From NCBI GenBank assembly GCA_003023165.1, contig PXSD01000169.1, positions 12,582 through 45,674 of the forward strand: a DNA stretch of 33,093 nucleotides, read 5' to 3'. Below, piece after piece: positions 8,162-15,533 of this stretch. Positions within the stretch are counted from its first letter, which is position 1, and the number at the start of each line of letters is the position of its first letter. The stretch is from Halobacteriales archaeon QS_9_67_15 (lineage in GTDB: Archaea > Halobacteriota > Halobacteria > Halobacteriales > Haloarculaceae). The position numbers and the translations under genes are program-made. The notes beneath the pieces were generated by a model. The model had not been told where the DNA came from. It saw only the letters and a program-made list of their open reading frames with translations, and ran no database searches.

Positions 8162-9403
8162 TCACGCTTCGTCGAAGAGCGTCTCGCCGTTCACCATGTG
8201 CTCCTCGACGGTGTCGAGGTCGAGCGTGACGCCGAGACCCGGCTCTTCGGGCACCGTCATGTAGCCGTCGTCGATGAGGTTGTCTTCCTGGATTAGGTCC
8301 TCCCACCAGCCGAGCTCGTAGGAGTGGTACTCGACGGCGAGGGAGTTCGGCACCGCGGCCCCGACGTGGGCGCTCGCGACGGTCGCGACCGGCGAGGAGA
8401 CGTTGTGCATCGCCACGGGGACGTAGTACTGATTGGCCACGTCGGCGATCCTCCGCGTCTCGCGCATGCCACCGATCTTCGGCATGTCCGGCGCGACGAT
8501 GTCGACCGCCTGGTTCTCGAGGAGGCGCCGGTGCTCGGTGACGCGGTAGCGGTTCTCGCCGGCGGTGATGGGTGTCGTCGTGTCGTCGGTGACCGTCTCT
8601 TGGACCTCGAGATTCTCCGGCGGGACCGGGTCCTCGAGCCACCAGACGTCGTAGTCCTCGATCGCGTCCGCCAGTCGTTCGGCGGAGTTGGCTGAGAACG
8701 TCCAGTGGCAGTCGAAGGCCACGTCGGCGCGGTCCTTGACGCGCTCGGTGACCTTTTCGACGATCTCCGCCTTGTGGCGGATCTCGCCCGGTCGGAGGTG
8801 ACGGTTGGCGCGGTCCTTCTCGTACCCGGACGGCACGTCGAGGTCGAACTTCAGCGCGTCGTACCCGAGCTCCTCGACGACGCGCTCGGCCTCGTCGGCG
8901 CAGGCGTCGGCGTCCGCCTCCGACTCGGTGTGACAGTCACAGTAGACGCGCATGTCGTCGCGGTACTTGCCGCCCAGCAGTTGATAGGCGGGGACTTCGA
9001 TGAGCTTGCCGGCGAGGTCGTGGAGCGCGACCTCGACCCCGGAGATGGCGCTGACCGTGACGCCCTCGACCGACCCCTCGCCGGACATCTTCTGGACGAG
9101 ATGCTCGTAGAGGCGGTCGATGTCCAGCGGGTTCTCGCCGGTCAGAAACGGGGTCATCCGCTCGATCAGTTCCGGGATGCCCGCCCCCCAGTAGGCCTCA
9201 CCGGTGCCGACGACCCCCGCGTCAGTGTAGATGCGGACGAGCGTCCACGGGAAGTTCCCGTCGACCATCGTACACTGTACGTCCGTGATCTCGACGTCTC
9301 GGCCACCGCCGCGTTTGGCCGCCGCACCCATCGTCTCCTGGTCCAGTTTCCGCATCGTGTACTCCGCGTTGGGGTCGTGTAGACCCGCGTAGTCTCGTCC
9401 CAT
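8162..9403 (-). CDS. xacD: D-xylonate dehydratase (enolase superfamily, mandelate racemase type)
   Basis: Dehydrates D-xylonate to 2-keto-3-deoxyxylonate. The 413-aa protein shows the N-terminal capping domain and the TIM barrel with KFD (K185, D187), the metal ligands D231 (FDCHW), E257 (WLEDP) and E283 (TAGEN), and the barrel-end His333 (AMHNVSSP). The stretches GEAYWGAGIPELIERM, HLVQKMSGEGSVEGVT and LAVEYHSYELGWWEDL resemble the Haloferax pentonate dehydratase as I remember it. It converges with the xylose dehydrogenase gene. A gluconate/galactonate dehydratase of the same superfamily is the alternative. The upstream TATA box at 9427-9436 supports ATG 9403. Confidence 0.87.
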   Translation of the reverse strand: MGRDYAGLHDPNAEYTMRKLDQETMGAAAKRGGGRDVEITDVQCTMVDGNFPWTLVRIYTDAGVVGTGEAYWGAGIPELIERMTPFLTGENPLDIDRLYEHLVQKMSGEGSVEGVTVSAISGVEVALHDLAGKLIEVPAYQLLGGKYRDDMRVYCDCHTESEADADACADEAERVVEELGYDALKFDLDVPSGYEKDRANRHLRPGEIRHKAEIVEKVTERVKDRADVAFDCHWTFSANSAERLADAIEDYDVWWLEDPVPPENLEVQETVTDDTTTPITAGENRYRVTEHRRLLENQAVDIVAPDMPKIGGMRETRRIADVANQYYVPVAMHNVSSPVATVASAHVGAAVPNSLAVEYHSYELGWWEDLIQEDNLIDDGYMTVPEEPGLGVTLDLDTVEEHMVNGETLFDEA

Positions 9404-9426
9404 GCGGCGGCCTACTGTGGGCCTGT

Positions 9427-9436
9427 ACTAAAGTAT
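9427..9436 (-). promoter_or_regulatory. TATA box for xylonate dehydratase
   Basis: On the - strand this reads ATACTTTAGT, centred about 28 nt before ATG 9403, fitting a leaderless transcript. A small inverted repeat, TTCGG-CCCG-CCGAA (9458-9471), lies just upstream and could bind a regulator. Confidence 0.5.
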
Positions 9437-9542
9437 GGAGGAATCGGTCCGACGGTGTTCGGCCCGCCGAAATGCCGCTCGTATCTATCCCACGAAACTG
9501 ACCGGCTGTTCGGACGATACGCGGTAGCGACCGACTCGACTC

Positions 9543-9573
9543 ATACGGATTATTGTAGCGATTTACCGGTACG
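9543..9573. repeat. 31-bp partial copy of the haloarchaeal palindromic repeat at 21256-21337
   Basis: All 31 bp, beginning ATACGGATTATTGTAG and ending CGGTACG, are identical to 21256-21286. Only the left half is here; no CTACAATAATCCGTAT right end follows. It lies between the 3' end of the zinc-ribbon gene (9629) and the promoter of xylonate dehydratase. Beyond the 31 bp the two loci diverge. Confidence 0.8.
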
Positions 9574-9628
9574 AGGTCGGCCCGGCCTCGGAGAGACGAC
9601 GCGAAGCGGTACGTATCGGCTCCGCCGG

Positions 9629-9811
9629 TCACCCGGACCACTCATCGCGGTGTGCGTCGCTACAGAAGTGTATCGTGACGACCTCGCCGTCGTCGACGCG
9701 CGTGACGACTCTGTGGTCGGGGTTCTCTACCAGCGCGTCGCCGCAGACGGCGCATGTCGGCGCCTCGTCCGCGGAGACGTCCTCGTTGAGATCAGAAGTC
9801 GGATCCACCAT
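9629..9811 (-). CDS. Small zinc-ribbon protein (haloarchaeal)
   Basis: A 60-aa protein with an acidic N-terminus, a CAVCG knuckle at about residues 20-24, a middle HRVVTRVDDGEVVTIHF and a second metal site FCSDAHRDEW near the end. The CxxC plus C/H pair suggests one structural zinc site, as in many haloarchaeal microproteins. No enzymatic motif is visible and no partner is evident. A TATA-like TACTTAATCG (9837-9846, - strand use) about 30 nt before ATG 9811 supports both the gene and its start. Confidence 0.75.
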   Translation of the reverse strand: MVDPTSDLNEDVSADEAPTCAVCGDALVENPDHRVVTRVDDGEVVTIHFCSDAHRDEWSG

Positions 9812-9836
9812 CTTGTCACAGCCGAGTACACGGACC

Positions 9837-9846
9837 TACTTAATCG
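9837..9846 (-). promoter_or_regulatory. TATA box for the small zinc-ribbon gene
   Basis: CGATTAAGTA on the - strand, centred about 30 nt before ATG 9811. Confidence 0.45.
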
Positions 9847-9938
9847 CACACATCGACGGCGAGAGGTTGGACGCTCGCAGGTTCGGAACCGACGCGAAAC
9901 CGGGTCCGACACATCTAATGTAACACAGACGACGGGGG

Positions 9939-11123
9939 CTACCGGTCGCGCGTGACCGACTCGCCCGGGGTGGTCGTCGCGCCGGGGGAGAGCCGCAGGC
10001 CGGGGCTGAGACTCGTGTTGATCCCGGTCTTCACGCCGTCGCCGGCGACGACGCCGAACTTCCGGCGGCCCGTCGAGATGCGGTCGCCCTTCACGGCGAA
10101 TCGAACGTCCGCGTCGTCGTGACGGAGGTTCGCGACATTCGTCCCGGCACCGAAGTTCACGTCCCTGCCCAGAACGCTATCGCCGACGTACGAGAGGTGC
10201 GGAACGTGCGTTCCGGCCATGAGGACGCTGTTTTTCACTTCGACGCTCGTCCCGACGTGCGTGTCCTCGGCGAGGAGCGTCGCGCCGCGGACGTAGGCGT
10301 TCGGACCGACCCCCGCACCGGAGCGAACCAGCGCCGGTCCCTCCACGACGACGCCCGCGTCGACGGTCGCGCCCTCCTCGACGACGACCGGACCGCGGAG
10401 CTCGGCGTCTTCGTGGACCGAACCGCGGACGTCGCGGTCGAGTTCCGCAAGTTTCCACTCGTTGGCTTCCAGCAGTTCCCACGGGCGACCGCAGCCGAGC
10501 CAGCGCTCGACCTCCACGGTCGCGACGGACCGCTCGTCGATCACGCGGGAGAGAACGTCCGTGATCTCGTGTTCGCCGCGCTCGCTGAGCGGCACGTCCA
10601 GCCACTCGCGGACCGCGGCCGGGAACCGATACGCACCGACGTTGACGAGGTCCGTCGGCGGGTCGCTCGGCTTCTCGACGATGCCGGTGACGACGCCGTC
10701 CGCCACCTCGAAGACGCCGTAGCTCGCGGGGTCGTCGACGCGATAGGTTCCGACGGCGGGCCCCTCTGCCGAGAGGAGGGCGTCGATGCTCTCGCGGTCG
10801 TAGAGGTCGTCGCCGTTGAGGACGACGAACGGACCGTCGAGGTGTTCGCTCGCGCAGTCGACCGCGTGGGCCGTCCCGAGCTGCTCCTCCTGGACCGCGT
10901 ACTCGACGGGGACGCCGCGGTACTCGTCGCCGAAGTACTCTCTGACCGCGTCGGCCTCGTAGCCGACCACGAGGACCAGCTCCGAGGCGCCGGCGTCGAC
11001 GGCGGCGTCGGCTCCGTGCGCGACGAGCGGCCGGTCGGCGACCGGGAGCATCGGTTTCGGGAGCGACGCTGTCAGCGGCCGCATCCGGGTTCCCTCCCCG
11101 GCCGTCAACAGGACCACTTGCAT
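9939..11123 (-). CDS. Bifunctional sugar-1-phosphate nucleotidylyltransferase/acetyltransferase (GlmU-like)
   Basis: Makes nucleotide sugars, probably UDP-GlcNAc or dTDP/UDP-hexose, for cell-surface glycans. The N-terminal half is a nucleotidyltransferase: LLTAGEGTRMRPLT (5-18), PKPMLPV, LNGDDLYD as the metal site, and GIVEKPSDPP. The C-terminal half (from about residue 245) is a left-handed beta-helix with hexapeptide repeats, including NFGAGTNVANLRHDD and a final GVKTGINTSLSPG, as in archaeal GlmU-type proteins. I chose ATG 11123 over the upstream in-frame ATG 11150 because MQVVLLTAGEG is the family N-terminus and a TATA-like box (11147-11155) lies at the right distance. Length is 394 aa. 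Which sugar it uses cannot be told; glmU is only a guess. Confidence 0.85.
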   Translation of the reverse strand: MQVVLLTAGEGTRMRPLTASLPKPMLPVADRPLVAHGADAAVDAGASELVLVVGYEADAVREYFGDEYRGVPVEYAVQEEQLGTAHAVDCASEHLDGPFVVLNGDDLYDRESIDALLSAEGPAVGTYRVDDPASYGVFEVADGVVTGIVEKPSDPPTDLVNVGAYRFPAAVREWLDVPLSERGEHEITDVLSRVIDERSVATVEVERWLGCGRPWELLEANEWKLAELDRDVRGSVHEDAELRGPVVVEEGATVDAGVVVEGPALVRSGAGVGPNAYVRGATLLAEDTHVGTSVEVKNSVLMAGTHVPHLSYVGDSVLGRDVNFGAGTNVANLRHDDADVRFAVKGDRISTGRRKFGVVAGDGVKTGINTSLSPGLRLSPGATTTPGESVTRDR

Positions 11124-11146
11124 GGTCGTCCGGTGACCCGGACGGC

Positions 11147-11155
11147 TCAAAGAGC
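11147..11155 (-). promoter_or_regulatory. TATA-like box for the GlmU-like gene
   Basis: CTCTTTGAG on the - strand, centred 28 nt before ATG 11123. Confidence 0.4.
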
Positions 11156-11262
11156 TACCGGCGTGCGCTCACTGTGGCGAGCGACCCCGGAGACCGGTGC
11201 CCGTTGATTGGTAACGCGACACATACTAAAGCGGCCGGGACATACATCGGCGACCGAGAGCG

Positions 11263-11655
11263 ATGTCTGGATCCGACGGTCCGAACGGGCGGAAGGGGAA
11301 TCGAACGGCAGCGACCGACGGCGGCGGATCGGCGAGAGAGGGCGGTTCCGGGTTACCGGCGTCGGTGGTCGCGGACATCCGGTCGGACGACCGTCGGCGG
11401 CGCGCGCTCGCGCGACTCGCCGAGACGGAGCGGGCGCTCCCCGTCTCCGACCTGGCGCGACAGGTCGCGGCGACGGAGCGAGACGAGGGGGTGGACGACG
11501 TGCCGACCGACGCGGTCGACACCGTCAGGCGAGACCTGTTCGAGACGCACCTCCCGAAACTCACCGCGACCGAAGTCGTCGACTACGATTCTCAGGTGGG
11601 AACCGTCGAGTTGGCGACCGACGACGAGCGGCTCTTCGCCGACAACGGGAGCTGA
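11263..11655 (+). CDS. DUF7344-type winged-helix protein
   Basis: A 130-aa protein: a disordered N-terminal 30 residues rich in Gly, Ser and charged residues, then a winged-helix-like domain (RRRRALARLAETERALPVSD ... ETHLPKLTATEVVDYD ... VGTVELA). This matches the haloarchaeal DUF7344 family, thought to bind DNA because of its ArsR/MarR-like fold; no family target is known to me. A TATA-like ATACTAAAG (11222-11230) lies about 37 nt before the ATG. The gene stands alone between the divergent GlmU-like gene and GTP cyclohydrolase III. Confidence 0.75.
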   Translation: MSGSDGPNGRKGNRTAATDGGGSAREGGSGLPASVVADIRSDDRRRRALARLAETERALPVSDLARQVAATERDEGVDDVPTDAVDTVRRDLFETHLPKLTATEVVDYDSQVGTVELATDDERLFADNGS

Positions 11656-11734
11656 CAGAGGCGTACCGTCCGACCAGAACCGGGTCGTCGACAACGGAAA
11701 GAACAATACAGGCAGCCACCTAATCGCCGGTACT

Positions 11735-12523
11735 GTGACGAACACGCAGGTCACGCACGTACAGATCGACAACTACGGGCCGTGGACTGTCACGCCGGAG
11801 CCGCGGCGGGAAGTCGACCTCCAGACGCTCCAGTCGCGCCTCTACGCAGACCTCTCGCAGCTCGTCGGGAACAGGGGCGGGTACGTCTTCTTCTCGCGGT
11901 TCGACAACATGATCGCAGTGACGAACGGACTCGACGAAGCCGACCACCGGCTCATCCAGGAGTCCGTCGGCAACCGCTACCCCGTCACCATGAGTCTCAG
12001 CGTCGCGACCGGAACGACACCCGCCGAGGCGCTGGGGACTGCCACCGAACAGTTGCAGGAGGCCGGGAGCGCACAGGACAAGTCCCGCCGTGAGATCCTC
12101 CGCGGTCGCACCATCGATCCGGAGTTTCGGACCGGCGAGGACCTCCAGATCGCTCACTTCGACGTCAACGACGCGACCGGTAAGTACACCGACGAACTCA
12201 ACGAGTTCGACACCTTCATTCAGATCGAACAGGGGTACGCGGAGCTGATGCGGCACATGCGCCGAGCGTACGACTCCCTCTCTTTTTTCGTCGGTGGCGA
12301 CAACGTCATCGCTGTCTGCTCCGAGATGGACGCCGCCGAGTACCAAGACGCGGTCGACCACGTCCGCAAAGCGGTCGACGTGGAACTCAAGGTCGGCGTC
12401 GGACGCGGCGAACTCGCTAACGAGGCCGGAATAACGGCGAAGCACGCCCTCGAGGAGTGTCGAGCGACCGGTGACGACGTGCACGTCGACTGGGCGAGCG
12501 AGCAGACGGAACCGACGAACTGA
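11735..12523 (+). CDS. gch3: GTP cyclohydrolase III
   Basis: Converts GTP to the formylamino-pyrimidine nucleotide FAPy, the archaeal entry into riboflavin and coenzyme F420 synthesis. The 262-aa protein begins TNTQVTHVQIDNYGPWT, the typical family N-terminus, and has two repeats of the palm-like fold related to nucleotidyl cyclases, seen as VFFSRFDNMIAV (about 51-62) and SFFVGGDNVIAV (about 183-194), where GGDN is the metal/nucleotide motif. Start is GTG 11735; the alternative long reading upstream overlaps the winged-helix gene in another frame. ACAATACA at 11703-11710 is a possible TATA box. Length matches the family. Confidence 0.9.
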   Translation: MTNTQVTHVQIDNYGPWTVTPEPRREVDLQTLQSRLYADLSQLVGNRGGYVFFSRFDNMIAVTNGLDEADHRLIQESVGNRYPVTMSLSVATGTTPAEALGTATEQLQEAGSAQDKSRREILRGRTIDPEFRTGEDLQIAHFDVNDATGKYTDELNEFDTFIQIEQGYAELMRHMRRAYDSLSFFVGGDNVIAVCSEMDAAEYQDAVDHVRKAVDVELKVGVGRGELANEAGITAKHALEECRATGDDVHVDWASEQTEPTN

Positions 12524-12601
12524 GCCGCGACCGTCGACACTTCCTGACCGGACGATGCCGCGTTGCATTGGGCGTGCGCCGTCTTAAGGGTGGCGTAGGT
12601 A

Positions 12602-12609
12602 CCTTTTAG
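12602..12609 (+). promoter_or_regulatory. TATA box deciding the CBS-protein start
   Basis: CCTTTTAG ends 24 nt before ATG 12634, ideal for a leaderless transcript from that codon. The ATG at 12610 directly abuts this box, which argues against it, although a weaker TCTTAAGG (12580-12587) could serve it. Confidence 0.5.
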
Positions 12610-12633
12610 ATGACGTGTGTGAAACGTCCGCAC

Positions 12634-13212
12634 ATGGAGAGAGACGTGAGCGTCCGGGAGGTGATGGACCGGGAGTTCCTCGGTGCCAGCGAGTCCGACG
12701 GCCTCCGAGAGGCAGCGGAGTTGATGCTGGTGGAAGACGCCGACAGCGTCGTCGTCCTCCGGGGGAGCGACCCGGTCGGGGTCGTGACGGAACGCGATGC
12801 GCTGGAGACGTTCGTCCGGACGGACGGAGACTCCGCGACAGTCGCGGACGCGATGACCGAAGACGTCCCCACCGTCGCCCCAGAGATGACTATCGCCGAA
12901 GCCGCGGACGAGATGTCCGCACAGTCGACCCAGCGAGTCCTCGTCTCCGGCGAGTCCGAACCGCTCGGGGTCCTGACGGAACACGACCTCATGACGGCGT
13001 CGCCGTTTTCACCGACCGCCGACGGCCCGACCGCCGTCGAGGGAGGGCGTGCCGTGGCCGGCGTCTCAGCGGGCCGCGGCCAGTCAGCGACGGAACGGCG
13101 CGGCGAGGGCCGCTTCGCGGACCAGTCGCTCTGTGAGGCCTGCGGCTCGCTCGCGCGGGACCTCTCGCCGTTCAACGGACAGCTGCTCTGTTCCGACTGT
13201 CGAGACATCTGA
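12634..13212 (+). CDS. CBS-domain pair protein with C-terminal zinc ribbon
   Basis: 192 aa: CBS domain 1 (about 7-60, VREVMDREFLGASESD ... DPVGVVTERDAL), CBS domain 2 (about 68-125, VADAMTEDVPTVAPEMTIAE ... PLGVLTEHDLM), a flexible acidic/Gly-rich linker, then a zinc ribbon with CEACG and CSDC at the very end. CBS pairs usually bind adenine nucleotides and act as energy sensors; the ribbon suggests a nucleic-acid or protein partner. No effector domain is present. The start at 12634 rests on promoter spacing and on MERDVSVREVM as a usual family beginning; 12610 would add eight residues. Confidence 0.85.
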   Translation: MERDVSVREVMDREFLGASESDGLREAAELMLVEDADSVVVLRGSDPVGVVTERDALETFVRTDGDSATVADAMTEDVPTVAPEMTIAEAADEMSAQSTQRVLVSGESEPLGVLTEHDLMTASPFSPTADGPTAVEGGRAVAGVSAGRGQSATERRGEGRFADQSLCEACGSLARDLSPFNGQLLCSDCRDI

Positions 13213-13377
13213 CCGACCGCCCGGCGGACTCCCCGACTGACTCGCGGTGGCCGTGAACGCGCCGTGACGACGGTAGGCTCCGATTACATGAGCGCGTTCT
13301 GGTACGATTCATTACTAGCAGTTCGCCGGTCGGTCCTGACCGGACAGTACCACCGCAGACGGCCAACTCGGCAGTCT

Positions 13378-13395
13378 CGTTTCGGTACCGAAACG
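13378..13395. promoter_or_regulatory. 18-bp perfect palindrome upstream of binding-protein promoter, candidate operator
   Basis: CGTTTCGGT-ACCGAAACG is a perfect 18-bp palindrome that ends 18 bp before the TATA box at 13414. That position, just upstream of BRE/TATA, suits an activator or repressor site controlling the binding-protein gene. The rest of 13213-13377 holds no gene I can support. Confidence 0.5.
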
Positions 13396-13413
13396 TGACA
13401 GTTTGTGGATCAC

Positions 13414-13420
13414 CTTTATA
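13414..13420 (+). promoter_or_regulatory. TATA box for second binding-protein gene
   Basis: CTTTATA, centred 32 nt before ATG 13449, gives a predicted start of transcription about 5 nt before the ATG. Confidence 0.6.
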
Positions 13421-13448
13421 CTTGTCGCCTGATAACGGACGGATCGAG

Positions 13449-14699
13449 ATGGCACGAAAGCTACGTCGACGGAGAGTACTGAAGGGACTCGGGGTCGCAG
13501 GTGCAGCCGGTCTGGCCGGGTGTGCACAGGCCGGCGACGACACGGCCACGGAGGGCGACGGTGGAGGCGACGGGGACGGTGACGGGATGGACGAAGGCAC
13601 GCCGACGGAGACGCCGGAGTCCGACGACGGCACGGAAACCGACGCCGGAACCGCCACCGAGGGCGGCGGTGACATGTCACGGACGCTCAGAGTCGGCATC
13701 CTGATGGGCGTCACCGGCGGGCTCTCGGAACTCGGCCCGCCGATCCGACAGGCGGCGGAACTGGCCGCCGACTACATGGACGAACAGAGCGACATGTTCA
13801 GCGTCGAGTACCAGTTCGAGGACACCGCGACCGACCCGAACACCGGGATCTCGGGGGCGGAGGCGCTGGTCGACGCCGACTATCCGGCCATCGCCGGCGC
13901 GCTGTCGTCGACGGTCACGATCCAGACGGCCGAGAACGTCACGGTCCCCGTCGGTCGCGAGCGCCTCGAAGCCGAGACGACGGCCACGCTCTCCCTGAAC
14001 AACGACTACGGGCAGGGACTGGCAGATGCCTACACCTCCGCGTGGGAAGACGCGGGTGGGAGCGTCCAGAACCAGGTGAGCTTCGAGCCGGGCCAGGGGT
14101 CGTACACCTCACAGCTGAGTTCGGCGCTCCAGGACCAGCCGGACCTGCTGATGGTCGTCGGCTACCCGAAGAGCGGGGTCCAGATCTTCCGTGACTTCTA
14201 CGGCGACTACTCGCAGGACTTCTGTGACATCATCGTCCCGGACGGGCTCCAGAGCGGGAATCTGCCGGGGGACGTCGGCAACTCGATGCGGAACGTCTGG
14301 GGAACCGCCCCGACCTCGACCGGACCGGGCCGCGAAACCTTCGACCAGCTCTACCAGGACGCGTACGACGCAGACCCGTCCGAGAGTCCGTTCACCGGTC
14401 AGTCGTTCGACGCCGTGGCCGTCCTCGCACTCGCCAACGCCGCCGCCGACGAGAACGACGGCGAGGCGATCCGCGACCAGATGCAGGCCGTCGCCAACGA
14501 GGGCGGCGAGGAGGTCACTCCCGAGAACCTCGCCGAGGGGCTCGAGATGGCCGCGAGCGAGATCGAGATCAACTACCAGGGCGCGTCCAGCGCCGTCGAG
14601 TTCGACGACGTCGGTGACATCGCCGCCGCGACCTACCAGCTCTACCGCTACGAGGAAGGCGGCTTCGAAGTGATAGAGAACATCGAGTACTCCGCCTGA
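13449..14699 (+). CDS. HAAT-family ABC substrate-binding lipoprotein, apparently internally deleted
   Basis: Tat-type lipoprotein of 416 aa: RRRRVLKGLGVAG, then lipobox LAGC at residue 25, an acidic Thr/Gly linker to about residue 75, and a type I periplasmic-binding fold starting RTLRVGILMGVTG. The fold runs normally to TIQTAENVTVP (about residue 167), then jumps straight to VGRERLEAETTATLSLNNDY. The other binding protein in this window has about 39 more residues between the same two points, including the PAASAAIT-type loop that holds the ligand in LivK. The frame is kept across the gap. It converges with the four-gene transporter operon 36 bp away and is its only visible partner. It may be dead, specialised, or mis-assembled. 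Confidence 0.85.
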   Translation: MARKLRRRRVLKGLGVAGAAGLAGCAQAGDDTATEGDGGGDGDGDGMDEGTPTETPESDDGTETDAGTATEGGGDMSRTLRVGILMGVTGGLSELGPPIRQAAELAADYMDEQSDMFSVEYQFEDTATDPNTGISGAEALVDADYPAIAGALSSTVTIQTAENVTVPVGRERLEAETTATLSLNNDYGQGLADAYTSAWEDAGGSVQNQVSFEPGQGSYTSQLSSALQDQPDLLMVVGYPKSGVQIFRDFYGDYSQDFCDIIVPDGLQSGNLPGDVGNSMRNVWGTAPTSTGPGRETFDQLYQDAYDADPSESPFTGQSFDAVAVLALANAAADENDGEAIRDQMQAVANEGGEEVTPENLAEGLEMAASEIEINYQGASSAVEFDDVGDIAAATYQLYRYEEGGFEVIENIEYSA

Positions 14700-14710
14700 G
14701 GCGGCGTCCG

Positions 14711-14715
14711 TTTTT
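14711..14715 (+). terminator. T5 run after the binding-protein gene
   Basis: A TTTTT run 12 bp after the stop codon, which is the archaeal form of intrinsic terminator. The inverted repeat GGGGCG-CTC-CGCCCC (14719-14733) follows it. Signals are modest. Confidence 0.3.
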
Positions 14716-14735
14716 CGAGGGGCGCTCCGCCCCGC

Positions 14736-15533
14736 TCACCCACCGAGGAACTGCTGGCGGACTTCCTCGTCCGCCAGGAGGGCGTCGCCGGAGTCGACGA
14801 ACCGGTTCTCGCCCTGGACCAGCACGTACCCGCGGTCACAGCGTCTGAGCGCCTCCTTCGCGTTCTGTTCGACCATCAGGACCGCCGTCCCCGAGTCGTT
14901 GACGGCGTCGATGCGGTCGAACAGGTCCTCGACGAGGTCGGGAGCCAGTCCCGCCGACGGCTCGTCGAGCAGGAGGAGGTCGGGGTCGAGCATGAGCGCC
15001 CTGCCCATCGCGAGCATCTGCTGTTGCCCGCCCGAGAGCGTCCCCGCCCGTTGGTTTTCGCGCTCCTCGAGGATCGGGAAGCGGTCGTAGACCGCCGCGA
15101 GTCTGTCCTCGGGGAACTCCTCCAGGATGTACGCGCCCATCTCGAGGTTCTCGCGGACGGACAGGCCCGCGAAGACGTTCTCGTTCTGCGGGACGTAGCC
15201 GAGCCCGTGATGGACGAGCGTCTCCGGGGCCACACCGGTGACGTCCTCGCCGTCGAAGCTGACGGTCCCGCCGAAGACGTCTGTCAGCCCGAAGACCGAC
15301 TTCATCACGGTGGATTTGCCCGCGCCGTTCGGGCCGACGATGGTGACGTACTCGCCGTCGGCGACGGTCATGTCGACGCCGCTCAGGATCTGCAGGTCGC
15401 CGTATCCGGCGTCGAGGTCCCGGACGGCGAGCAAGGCGTCTCCCGGGGCGACCGCGTCCGCGTCGCTCGTCGCCGTGGTCTCCTCGGGCGACTCGGCCGT
15501 CGGGACGCCGTCGGGGTCGGTCGCGTCGCTCAT
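14736..15533 (-). CDS. ABC transporter ATP-binding protein, LivF type
   Basis: Last gene of the second HAAT operon, 265 aa. Walker A GPNGAGKST at about 67-75, LSGGQQQ at about 166-172, Walker B LLLLDEP following it and LMVEQN as switch region. The domain proper begins only at about residue 33 (ALLAVRDLDAGYGDLQIL); before it is an acidic, Thr/Glu/Asp-rich tail not usual for LivF. The ATG overlaps the stop of the LivG-type gene by 4 bp. Ends 36 bp from the convergent binding-protein gene. Confidence 0.92.
   Translation of the reverse strand: MSDATDPDGVPTAESPEETTATSDADAVAPGDALLAVRDLDAGYGDLQILSGVDMTVADGEYVTIVGPNGAGKSTVMKSVFGLTDVFGGTVSFDGEDVTGVAPETLVHHGLGYVPQNENVFAGLSVRENLEMGAYILEEFPEDRLAAVYDRFPILEERENQRAGTLSGGQQQMLAMGRALMLDPDLLLLDEPSAGLAPDLVEDLFDRIDAVNDSGTAVLMVEQNAKEALRRCDRGYVLVQGENRFVDSGDALLADEEVRQQFLGG

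Noticed and set aside
14719-14733. GGGGCG-CTC-CGCCCC hairpin as a terminator for the second transporter operon
   Set aside because: On the - strand the hairpin is followed by an A-run, not a T-run, and it is short; only the T5 run on the + strand was kept as a weak terminator.
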